Shown in pieces: positions 12,801 to 22,149 of a stretch of 64,000 nt of DNA. Below the pieces are notes generated by a model. It was not told the DNA's origin. It did not search any database and saw only the letters and a program-made list of their open reading frames with translations. A program made the translations under genes and the position numbers. Source of the stretch: Enchytraeus crypticus (Eukaryota; Annelida; Clitellata; Enchytraeida; Enchytraeidae); the NCBI GenBank assembly GCA_905160935.1, contig CAJHZI010000243.1, forward strand, positions 235,001-299,000. The letters are read 5' to 3'. Each line of letters opens with the position of its first letter. Position 1 is the stretch's first letter.

Positions 12801-14287
12801 CCAACGAAAGAACCAGCTCCGCCCACAAAAATGACGAAAACTTCTACGACCAAATCGACCGTCAAAGCTATCAGAACCAGGACTCACTTCAGAGCCCCAG
12901 GGAGGAATTCTCCCCCACCGAATCCTCAGAAGATTACGAATTTGGTCAGACGGTTTGGGCGCACTCGTACGACGACGCTGAACCCGGAGCTCTCATCGAC
13001 CATGACGCTGAACCTGTGGAGGAATTCGGGCAGAACATCTATCGCTTCCAGGACGGCAACTGGGTACCGGTGACTGACAATGACGAATCTGAGACGTTGG
13101 TCTCCAACGAATTCGGTCAGAATGTTTACGAGTTTCGAGATGGAAATTGGGTTCCTATGGATGGTGGTCAGCTAGAAGTGGAAGGTTCATCGACTAGTAG
13201 GGCCTACCAGGGGGCTGAAGGTTTCGAGGAGGAAAATGAAAATGATTTTAGGAAAAGTGAAGCAAGTACTTATCTAAGCAGCGAAACCCGTCATAGACTG
13301 TCGTCGCTGGATAAATCATTAAATCCAAATCTCGTGAACGAAGATCGATATTCCTTTTCGAAAAGAGAGAATTATGGTAATTCAATACCTTACGGTGCTT
13401 CAGAAAAAATAGAGACATTTTCTGATGGAAAACGTAGTGATTCCATCGTCGCTGGTGAAGACACGGATGAACAGTTTCACAGTCTAGACTCCACGTCGGA
13501 TTTACCGGAAGTGGAATACGGAAGACTGGGACGTATTGAAGATCGAAACCTGACCTCCAGACTTCAGCGCACGTTCTCTGCCGATGCGGCCAACAGTCGC
13601 ATACTCGAAGAATCTCAACTAGGCGAAGCCGAATACACCATTAACGGCGGCTCAGTCAGAACCGAACCCGAAGCCTGGCGACCAATTCAGGCTCGTCTCG
13701 TCGCTCATAGAGAAAAGACAAGCACTAGTTTGCCTTTGAAGGAGCCTCAAGCTAAGCCGGCAGCCACTAGGCGACACCTCAGGGTCATCAAGCTGGGTGA
13801 GTCGTTGGACGGGTCACTGCCTTGGCGATCGTTGAGTCAGAAGCCAGAGCTGTCAGAGCAGCTGGAGCAGCAGCAGCTGAAGCAGCAGCAGCAGCTGCTA
13901 AATCCACATCAGCAGCGAGACGGCAAGGAATATATTTCAACAGTCAGTTCCATGCTGGAAAGCAATCCTTACAGCAATCCTTCGAGAGATTACGGTTCCT
14001 CAAAAAACCCAGACAGGGAATTTAACACCACTAAGGAATACAGCTCTTCCGGTTATACGGGAATTCCCAGTAGGGAATCCCTGGGAGCCAGTGCATACAT
14101 CAGCCTGAATCAAACTCAAATCATCGACATTCCGCTGGAGGAGGGAAGCCAGTCCCAGTCAGGATTCAGGTCATCATCTATATCCGTACAGCATCCGGCG
14201 GACACCGAAGAGCAAAGTCCCTGGAAACAGGTGGTCGGGGAAGACGGTGAAGTTATAGAATATTACGAAGCAGTGACTGAACTGTAG
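900..14287 (+). CDS. Giant disordered protein, two coding exons seen
   Basis: Family not recognised. Exon A is open from 900 to 11055 and exon B runs from 12537 to 14287. Exon A ends with one base of a codon before a GTTTGT donor; exon B follows an acceptor and starts with the two bases that complete a glycine codon, so the phases agree and the frame stays open to TAG at 14285-14287. The product would be about 3,968 residues if the ATG at 900 is used. A splice acceptor at 952-953 is an equally good start of the exon, with further exons to the left. The protein is rich in Ser, Asn, Arg and Glu, with no membrane segment or enzyme motif I can see. It holds 11-residue repeats (about residues 935-1150) and an Asn-rich block (about 1790-1860). 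More ordered, possibly conserved blocks lie near residues 2520-2590, 2740-2815 and 3175-3315. Exon B has three copies of an EFGQ motif, two of them ending DGNWVP. A scaffold or cytoskeletal role is only a guess. Confidence 0.72.
3700..4345 (+). repeat. Coding minisatellite, 11-residue period
   Basis: Inside the giant exon a 33-bp unit reads AARDQANHVAT with variants AASDLPNHVAT and DKANHVAT; from about 4210 it passes into a second 11-residue series of the type ATAADMGHMDQ. The frame is preserved throughout although single units are shortened by whole codons, which suggests selection on the protein frame. Confidence 0.9.
6268..6475 (+). repeat. Coding Asn/Ser repeat, 10-residue period
   Basis: A 30-bp unit encoding NNNDNSQSNS-type peptides is repeated about six times in the giant exon, degrading toward the 3' end. 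The frame stays open. Confidence 0.85.
11336..11450 (+). repeat. tRNA-derived SINE-like copy (family A)
   Basis: Lies in the intron between the two giant-gene exons. It has the shared order: GTTCGACAGTGGATCAGTA, a degraded B box, CCCTGTCACTGGCAT, then AAACTGACGTTAAACTTGGC. The same order recurs at least ten times in the window. Confidence 0.6.
12265..12430 (-). repeat. SINE-like copy (family A), partial, next to another dispersed repeat
   Basis: Positions 12362-12425 are the reverse complement of the family A body (AACGTCAGTTTCCTCACTC then GTGACGGGCGAGCCC). The 12268-12310 part belongs to the GTGGACTGCACGTGT family also seen at 30775. The 68-codon frame over this stretch is repeat-derived. 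Confidence 0.55.
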
Positions 14288-14788
14288 GCCTGTGGTGGGA
14301 CTGCGAAAAGAATTGGTTGCATTTTTCTAGGCTTAAAGATGCGTGAAATCTAAAAGTTTCCTACATACAACGCTGATAACACTGTGCCATACATGTATAT
14401 CTATAGTACATTTTGAACGAGGTATGAATCTGAGAATATTAGAATAGCGAAAGTTTAGATCTGCGTTTCGTTTAAGAGATTGACAGTGGCTCGAATATAA
14501 GGTATGTTCTGCAGACAACGACGAATCTCATGTAGAATTATTATACATATAGTAGTACAAAAATTCTAAAACCATCAGATGATCTTGTTGAATTCTAATA
14601 AAAGTAGTTATTTTACGTACATTATGTATGTTACTTGTTGATTACATAATGTCGTACAACATGTGGGCCTAATGAAATTGCTCCTATGTTAAAGGCGCCT
14701 ACAACTATACTAATGCTTCTAAGAAGTTATTCGATTTGAAACGTGCTAACGTGTAATATGTGAATTATTTCAATATGTTAATATGCAT

Positions 14789-14794
14789 AATAAA
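14789..14794 (+). terminator. Candidate polyadenylation signal of the giant gene
   Basis: AATAAA about 500 bp after the stop codon at 14287, in AT-rich non-coding sequence. It is the first canonical hexamer I noticed; use is not shown. Confidence 0.4.
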
Positions 14795-14869
14795 ACAGCT
14801 TTACGTAGATTTGTGCTATTAATTCTATATTGTTTTGAGATTATACGAACCGAACAAATAAGAATATAT

Positions 14870-14925
14870 ACATGTATCTATCTATCTATATATATATATA
14901 TATATATATAGGTCTATCAATATCT

Positions 14926-14989
<64 letters not shown>

Positions 14990-15049
14990 ATATATATTAT
15001 ATATATACAGTATATATATACATGTAGATATAGTGATATAGTTCTTAGT

Positions 15050-15137
<88 letters not shown>

Positions 15138-15164
15138 CATGTATATATATATACATGATATATA

Positions 15165-15240
<76 letters not shown>
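14870..15240. repeat. Compound TA / CT / GA microsatellite
   Basis: TATC and TA runs (14878-15030), a CT run (15053-15116), TA again, then a GA run (15177-15240). The CT and GA runs are inverted with respect to each other around the central TA block, so the region can fold back. The small frame here is not a gene. Confidence 0.9.
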
Positions 15241-15243
<3 letters not shown>

Positions 15244-15264
15244 TAATGATTACTCGTACTCTGA

Positions 15265-16378
15265 GATTGATTGATTAGATTGATTGATTTAGATTGATTG
15301 ATTTAGATTGATTGATTAGATTGATTGATTTGATTTAGACTGATTGATTTAGATTGATTGATTTAGATTGATTGATTTAGATTGATTGATTTAGATTGAT
15401 TATTTAGATTGATTGATTTAGATTGATTGATTTAGACTGATTGATTTAGATTGATTGATTTAGATTGATTGATTTAGATTGATTGATTTAGATTGATTGA
15501 TTTAGATTGATTGATTTAGATTGATTGATTTAGATTGATTGATTTAGATTGATTGATTTAGATTGATTGATTTAGATTGATTGATTTAGATTGATTGATT
15601 TAGATTGATTGATTTAGACTGATTGATTTAGATTGATTGATTTAGATTGATTGATTTAGATTGATTGATTTAGATTGATTGATTTAGATTGATTGATTTA
15701 GACTGATTGATTTAGATTGATTGATTTAGATTGATTGATTTAGATTGATTGATTTAGATTGATTGATTTAGATTGATTGATTTAGACTGATTGATTTAGA
15801 TTGATTGATTTAGATTGATTGATTTAGATTGATTGATTTAGATTGATTGATTTAGATTGATTGATTTAGATTGATTGATTTAGATTGATTGATTTAGACT
15901 GATTGATTTAGATTGATTGATTTAGATTGATTGATTTAGATTGATTGATTTAGACTGATTGATTTAGATTGATTGATTTAGATTGATTGATTTAGATTGA
16001 TTGATTTAGATTGATTGATTTAGATTGATTGATTTAGATTGATTGATTTAGACTGATTGATTTAGATTGATTGATTTAGATTGATTGATTTAGATTGATT
16101 GATTTAGATTGATTGATTTAGATTGATTGATTTAGATTGATTGATTTAGACTGATTGATTTAGATTGATTGATTTAGATTGATTGATTTAGATTGATTGA
16201 TTTAGACTGATTGATTTAGACTGATTGATTTAGACTGATTGATTTAGACTGATTGATTTAGACTGATTGATTTAGACTGATTGATTTAGATTGATTGATT
16301 TAGACTGATTGATTTAGACTGATTGATTTAGATTGATTGATTTAGACTGATTGATTTAGACTGATTGATTTAGATTGC
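15265..16378. repeat. 14-bp minisatellite array, about 80 copies
   Basis: Near-perfect tandem copies of GATTGATTGATTTA. A T-to-C variant of the unit (GACTGATTGATTTA) is scattered in the array and becomes dominant after about 16205. Confidence 0.95.
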
Positions 16379-16450
16379 ACTCATTGAAGATATCAGCTTA
16401 AGTTTCGCTTCAAACTCTATCGTTATTTTCAAGATAATACTTAATATCCT

Positions 16451-16525
16451 GGACTCACCCGTCGCTGATATCACTTTAGAGAGATGAAGCTACGTTAACG
16501 TCGGCTTTACAGCTTTGATATTTCA
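16451..16525 (+). repeat. SINE-like copy (family A), degraded 3' part
   Basis: CTCACCCGTCGCTGATATCAC and TACGTTAACGTCGGCTTTAC match the body of family A with many changes; the tRNA-like head is missing. Confidence 0.45.
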
Positions 16526-16556
16526 CTAACAGCATACGTCTCAATGGCACATGTAC

Positions 16557-16625
16557 AGAGCGCCCAGTTCGGCTGACGTAGCTTCTTTATAGCCTGTCGG
16601 GTTCAAATCCCGGTGGAGCTGATCT
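16557..16625 (+). repeat. tRNA-derived SINE head (family S2)
   Basis: A Pol III B-box-like GGGTTCAAATCCCGG is followed by TGGAGCTGATCTG. The last part recurs in reverse complement at 36265-36320, which supports a dispersed family rather than a tRNA gene. Confidence 0.45.
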
Positions 16626-16982
16626 GTAAGTAAAATCATGTACGTACAGGTGACCGGTAAATGGATGGCAATTAAGCATCCCTTTGCGAAACAAAACTAC
16701 AATGCTATTGGTACTTGATATCGTTATGAACGATAATTTCTATTTAAATGTGGTGATGTGTACAAAATAGAGCTATTTGTGGGCTTAGATGTACAGTATA
16801 TACTGCAGTGAATTGATTGTAAATAAGATATGGTTTCGTTTACCGCAAAATTAATTTATGCCATTTTTATTTAGCCTACTTTTTGCGCATTGCATGGAAT
16901 GTGATAAGCCTATAGTGTGCGTTTCCTCTAATAGCAGAGTCGATTTCAGTATGCCGTGATGCGTTTACTAAATTTAACTGAG

Positions 16983-17115
16983 TCGGTGTCTTATTGATAA
17001 GTTGTTCGACAGCGGATCAGTAGATTCAGAGTTCAAATCCAGTGCTCTCTCCCCGTCACTGATATGCCATCAAGCAGGAAACTAACTTTAAATTCGGCTT
17101 TAGCTTTTTTGGCTT
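16983..17115 (+). repeat. tRNA-derived SINE-like copy (family A)
   Basis: Contains TTGTTCGACAGCGGATCAGT, a B-box-like AGTTCAAATCC, CCCGTCACTGATATG and a decayed AACTAACTTTAAATTCGGC tail, in family A order. Confidence 0.6.
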
Positions 17116-17261
17116 TATAATAGTTTAGAACCCGTGGCTAATGAAAGGAATTATATGCATCATATGCATCAATCAAATAAAATTTCACATTTTTTCGATC
17201 GATTTTGATCCAAGAGTAGCTAGTGCTAGTAAATAGACAGAAATCTATGAAGTTTAATTTA

Positions 17262-17365
17262 ACGTCTGTTTTGTATCGCACGAGGTACCAACAAACGCGA
17301 TCCGGCTGAGATTCGAAAGAATGACCTACTGGTTATCAGTCAAGAGTGTTGCTCAGCAGCCATTC
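17262..17365. repeat. Dispersed repeat copy (family E)
   Basis: TAACGTCTGTTTTGTATCGCA followed by CGGCTGAGATTCGAAAG resembles 46617-46710 (TAACGTCCGCTCACTACCGC then GCGGCTGAGATTTGAAG). Two copies only in the window. Confidence 0.4.
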
Positions 17366-17405
17366 AACTAGTACAATGCTATAGATATAATGCTCCACAT
17401 GCAGG

Positions 17406-17475
17406 CTTTGATTAGTATAGTGGTTAGCGCCTTCTACTTGGTTACAGCGATCGACAAATCGATTTTCACCCATGA
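17406..17475 (+). repeat. tRNA-like pseudogene or SINE head
   Basis: AGTATAGTGGTTAGCGCC looks like the A-box/D-arm of Asp/Glu tRNAs, but no convincing T-arm or acceptor pairing follows, so this is called a tRNA-derived fragment, not a tRNA gene. Confidence 0.35.
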
Positions 17476-17479
17476 AGAT

Positions 17480-18340
17480 CGTTCAATGAACGCTTCCATA
17501 GCATTCGTCGATTTTGAATTTTTTTATTTAAGATTTTCATGATCTGTGATATAGTTTCATCGAAAGTAAATTAAATTTATTAACTTAAGTAACAAAATGA
17601 CAGTTGATTGTATAACTGCATTTAGTGTCAAAATGTCGCTTGCTTGCTTTATGTTCAACATAATTAAATATTATACGTACACATAGCCTGTGCGTGCATT
17701 ATACTGAAATTATATACTTGTACAGTATGCTTGTGTAGGCCTGATATATTGTAATGTATATTATGCATTCAGTGCTTATGAATTATACTTTCTGACATAC
17801 ACTTGCATCATACGATTGTCATGTATATTATAAAGTGCATAAATACATTGTAAAGTCTATCAGAAGTCTATCTAATAATATTTCATTGACTATGAATATA
17901 CAAGTTGGTATAATGTCATTATTATTACCTCACTGACACAGTGGTAGGCAATGAATAGAATAGAATGCCTGCATAGTTGTCTAACGGTTTATGTTGCATG
18001 AAAGGTGAACTTTCTTTTAGTTAAAACATCACACTGCGCAATTCTGTGTAAATAAAGGACGATAGTTTATCTGCTATTACATCCACTTGTATACTGCTTG
18101 TGAATAGATGCGACAAATTCGAATGAATGCGCTGAATGAAACTCGATGACTGCACCTGACTTAAGCGTCATTCTAATGAAGTCTATCATCATTTACTATC
18201 AGATCTTAGCCCGAGTGTTAGTGTATTGTATAAAGTTCAAAATTTTGACAATTCTAAAGAAAATTCAAGGTTACAATAGATTACGATGAGTTGTATAGGG
18301 TAATAATGAATAATGACAGACGTAATAGCACGTGAGAGGC
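17480..18340. other. Gene-free AT-rich stretch
   Basis: No open frame with coding character, no splice-bounded exon and no repeat that I could match elsewhere in the window. Confidence 0.5.
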
Positions 18341-18342
18341 TA

Positions 18343-18612
18343 AAAAGATTTGATATGATGCAGTGCCTATATGAGATACAGTGTAGGCTACAAAGGGTTG
18401 ATATGATGCAGTGCCTACATGAACTAAGCTAGAAAGCGTTAATATGATGGAATGCCTACATTAGCTAGGCTAAAAAGCATTGAGATGATGCAGTGCCTAC
18501 ATGAACTAAGCTACAAAGCGTTGATATGATGGAATGCCTACATTAGCTAGGCTACAAAGCGTTGATATGATGGAATGCCTACATACTGTAAGTTAGGCTA
18601 CAAAGCTTTGAT
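18343..18612. repeat. Tandem repeat, about 55-bp unit
   Basis: Five or so units share AAAGCGTTGATATGATG and AATGCCTACAT with alternating TTAGCTAGGCTA and GAACTAAGCTA spacers, giving a two-unit higher-order pattern. Confidence 0.75.
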
Positions 18613-19009
18613 GTATTGGAATGTTTGCATGCGATACTTTCATTACGCTATAAAGCATTTCGCGGTAATGCAGAATAATAGAGGCGCAGTTAATTCACTG
18701 CGCTACACGCAATACATTACCATACCATACAACATAACAACACTATATCTTTCAATTGCAACACAAAACTATTAATGAAATAAAAATTCCCATAAATTAT
18801 TCTGTTTAAAAATACAATGCGAGGAAAAGTAGTTTAAGAGACGAAATTCAGTATACTAAAAAATTAGTTAGTTAGTTCAGTTTAAAACTCATGAAATCTA
18901 CCCCGACTATTCAGAGGTTTAGTCTACTTTATAAGCCTGTAAATCTCTTAAGCCTATAAGAATTAGAGATCAAAGGCTTTTTCTAAAAATAATAATAAAC
19001 AGTTATACT

Positions 19010-19541
19010 ATTGGCAGGTACAATAATGGCAGGTACAATAATGGCAGGTACAATAATGGCAGGTCCAATAATGGCAGGTTCAATAATGGCAGGTTCAATA
19101 ATGACAGGTCCAATAATGACAGGTCCAATAATGGCAGGTTCAATAATGTCAGGTCCAATAATGGCAGGTCCAATAATGGCAGGTCCAATAATGGCAGGTT
19201 CAATAATAGCAGGTCCAATAATGGCAGGTTCAATAATGGCAGGTCCAATAATGGCAGGTACAATAATGGCAGGTCTAATAATGGCAGGTTCAATAATGGC
19301 AGGTTCAATAATGACAGGTCCAATAATGACAAGTCCAATAATGGCAGGTTCAATAATGTCAGGTCCAATAATGGCAGGTCCAATAATGGCAGGTCCAATA
19401 ATGGCAGGTTCAATAATGGCAGGTCCAATAATGGCAGGTTCAATAATGGCAGGTCCAATAATGGCAGGTCCAATAATGGCAGGTCCAATAATGGCAGGTC
19501 CAATAATGGCAGGTCCAATAATGGCAGGTCCAATAATGGCA
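19010..19541. repeat. 15-bp minisatellite array, about 35 copies
   Basis: Tandem units of ATGGCAGGTCCAATA with variation mainly at one base (T, C or A before CAATA) and occasional ATGACAGG/ATGTCAGG. Because 15 is divisible by 3, both strands stay open (189 and 204 codons, pentapeptide periods). No start context or flanking exon supports a gene. A block of about 240 bp appears duplicated (19081-19200 resembles 19291-19410). Confidence 0.92.
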
Positions 19542-19559
19542 GGCCTTCTGTGGTTACAT

Positions 19560-20480
19560 GTGTTGTGTTTGAGACACTGAAGGACAGAATTAACTTAAAC
19601 TGCATGCGTTGTAGCATGCAACTGAGTAAGGACTGAGAAAGGCAACGGCAAACTGAGCCTTTCCATTATTCCCAAACTATAGGCTACATTAAGGTATGAT
19701 GAGCATAATCTTTTGTTAATGGATTAGCTGATCGATTCTTTATTAAGCGTGAAAAATAGAATGTGAGTATGGATATGTACCTTGGTTATTGGACCTGCCA
19801 TTAGGCAGAACACTGGAGAGAGACTATCAATAAATGAATTCAATAAGTAATCAATTAATAAATCAATCGATCGATAGATCAAACAGAAAGATGCACGCTA
19901 TGGTGCACGCTGACTGTAGCCTAGCTTGCGAATAACCTGAGGTCTCCCTTATAATTAATCGTATATCTAGCTGGCTACCGTTAAATTTTGCTTACTGAAA
20001 TTATATTTTTAAATAAATCTTATTCTTCAATAATCGGATCTGTTGAAAATTGAAGAGATTCCATAAAGTACAGTGAGTCAAAGACCAACAGCTGCAGTAT
20101 GAGCTTGCAAAGCTGTCTCGAAGACCGGTTTCTGTCCTGTCGGGACAATAATAAAATTTAGTTGAACCCGCACAGAATACTAAACGATGTGCTGAATGCT
20201 GATGCCTGAAGCTATTTAAACCGTTCATTTTTACTCTCTGTAGATGTAGTGAACGCCAATAAATCAAAACACGGCCTGTAAACGATCCTATTCGACATGT
20301 AAACGATGCGGTTGATCTTTTTAAGTTGACATTTGTTTATATAACTGAGCCTGAATGTTTAAAAAAAGTCCTCAGAAAACAGTATCCCATTAACTATGTG
20401 CACCGTGGCAGAGCATTCTTACATTGCCTTTAGGCTATTCTTAGTGTAAAGAGCACCGCTAATTTTAATGGTAGCCTGCA
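19560..20480. other. Gene-free stretch with dispersed-repeat pieces
   Basis: Contains a TACATTAAGGTATGATGA segment (19686) like 28730, and a family D piece at 19788-19825 (GGACCTGCCATTAGGCAGAA then CACTGGAGAGAGA). No gene seen. Confidence 0.45.
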
Positions 20481-20486
20481 ATATAA

Positions 20487-20585
20487 AGCCGTAAAGCCGA
20501 TGATAACGTCAGTTTCATCACGCGAAAGCGATGTCAGTGACGGGCGAGCCCAGGATTTGAATCCCTGCACTTACTGATAATGATC
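20487..20585 (-). repeat. tRNA-derived SINE-like copy (family A)
   Basis: Reverse complement of the family A body with AACGTCAGTTTCATCACGC, GTGACGGGCGAGCCCAGG and the B-box complement ATTTGAATCC. Confidence 0.6.
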
Positions 20586-21343
20586 GGATGACGTTCATTA
20601 GGAGTCTAAGCAAGTGGATGCAGATAACGGAATTACTATAAAACACATAAACCATTATTCCACGAATATAGGATTTCTAACTTGCATATCTGTATCAAAC
20701 TACAACTGCGAACACGTACAGTTGATAAGTTTAATTTTCGATTTTTCTGAACCTACTCTTAATTTAGATACAGTAACATTCAGGTACCCTTACTGCAAGA
20801 ATTGTCTTCCACAAACAGTCCATTCATATGCCATGTTTGTTTTAGATAAGTCAATGAAATGCTACTGCTATTATGAGATACACTGCGATATGATACTAGT
20901 TTCATTCATTGAAAGTAACTGAAGCGTAAAATGTAAAACACAAAAGAGCCGTTTATTGTAGTGCTGACTGGTTCAATGGTATATTATACTTGAGTATTGA
21001 CTTCAGATTTAAATAGTTCAATTTATTATCGGTACAATCAACATAATTGACATCGAGAGCTACACTTCAGATGGGAGCACTGTAGTAGTGAAATGTTCAA
21101 ATATATGAATTTAATTTTAGTTTAATTTAATTTAATTTTAATTAAGAAGCTGACCAATTAATTATAATTATTGACTCATGGTCTAGTTAATTAGTGAACA
21201 AACTGAGGCATAAAGAAATTTTTGCCGAAATGTCATTAAGATGTTCATGCCGCTTAGAAAAATAAAGTTATACTAAATGCAATCTGAAGACTTTTAGAAG
21301 GCTTTTGACAAGACTGACTGAGTGAAGATTTTAAAAGTAATGG

Positions 21344-21648
21344 AAAAATATAATGTTAATATTGAATGTATGCGTTATTAATTAAGCAGTTGTCAAATTA
21401 AAAAATAGACTTATGGAGTTTTCATATGAAGATAGTGTACAAGGCATTAATTGTATTTGTCACAAATTTTCATCTTCAATTCACCGAAAGTAAGGAAAGA
21501 GGAAGGACTGAAACAGAGCCCTGGCAAGTGTTTTTAAGTTGGGGGAGCATTAATTAGCGTGAAGATGCATAAAAACTGTAACATTATTTTTAATTTGACA
21601 ACTGCTTAATTAATAACGCATACATTCAATATTAACATTATATTTTTC
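21344..21648. repeat. Inverted repeat with about 60-bp arms
   Basis: The left arm (about 21344-21405) contains ATTGAATGTATGCGTTATTA and AGCAGTTGTCAAATTAA; the right arm (about 21586-21648) carries the same sequence inverted. Spacer about 180 bp. The structure directly precedes the transposase relic at 21662 and may be a MITE or the rearranged end of the same transposon. Confidence 0.7.
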
Positions 21649-21661
21649 TCGTCATGCATAG

Positions 21662-21843
21662 GAATGGATCAGCGAAAGATACCCAGATTTCATCATGAAA
21701 AATGAATGACCTCCAAACTCACCCGATAATATTCCTCTGGATTACCATATCTGGGGAACCATGCTGCATCTCTATCAGAAACACAAGCCGAGGCCTAAAA
21801 GCAAGACAGAACTGCAGAAGGTGCTTTACGCCATTTTTAGGTA
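21662..21843 (+). pseudogene. Mariner/Tc1-type transposase relic (C-terminal part)
   Basis: Frame 3 from 21662 reads a short stretch ending in a TGA at 21707-21709, then PPNSPDNIPLDYHIWGTM and further basic residues to a TAA at about 21842. The PPxSPDxxPxDYxxWG pattern is typical of the last catalytic-domain block of mariner-like DDE transposases, where Trp usually precedes PP, so the TGA probably replaced that codon. No upstream catalytic residues remain. A CACCCTGTA end motif at about 22023-22031 may be the 3' terminal repeat, abutting a TA run. Confidence 0.75.
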
Positions 21844-22034
21844 AAAATGGGGGGTTGCTCTGCTGAAACTTGCATAGCTGGCCAACGTATTTATCAAAAT
21901 GGATAAAAATTGGCCACCCTATTAGAAATTAGTCCTTTAGTAATTGGTAAAAGTTTTATTGGAAAATATTAACAATAGCCTGAGATATTCAAACTTTTTG
22001 CAGGCGTAATTGTTTTTTTACTCACCCTGTATAT

Positions 22035-22035
22035 G

Positions 22036-22084
<49 letters not shown>

Positions 22085-22097
22085 TATATATATATAC

Positions 22098-22146
<49 letters not shown>
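22035..22146. repeat. TA microsatellite
   Basis: Two TA runs separated by ACATTATATATATACATTA. It abuts the presumed end of the mariner relic, consistent with a TA target. Confidence 0.9.

Positions 22147-22149
<3 letters not shown>

Noticed and set aside
15265..16378. CRISPR-like array
   Set aside because: Units are contiguous 14-bp repeats without spacers and the genome is eukaryotic.
17406..17475. Functional tRNA gene
   Set aside because: The A-box-like part is good but no T-arm or acceptor stem can be paired.
19003..19617. 204-codon and 189-codon frames on both strands
   Set aside because: Both are products of the 15-bp tandem array; no splice or start context.
20614..20922. 102-codon + strand frame, Cys/Tyr-rich
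   Set aside because: No recognised motif, no neighbouring exon signals, AT-rich codons as in non-coding sequence, next to a SINE copy.
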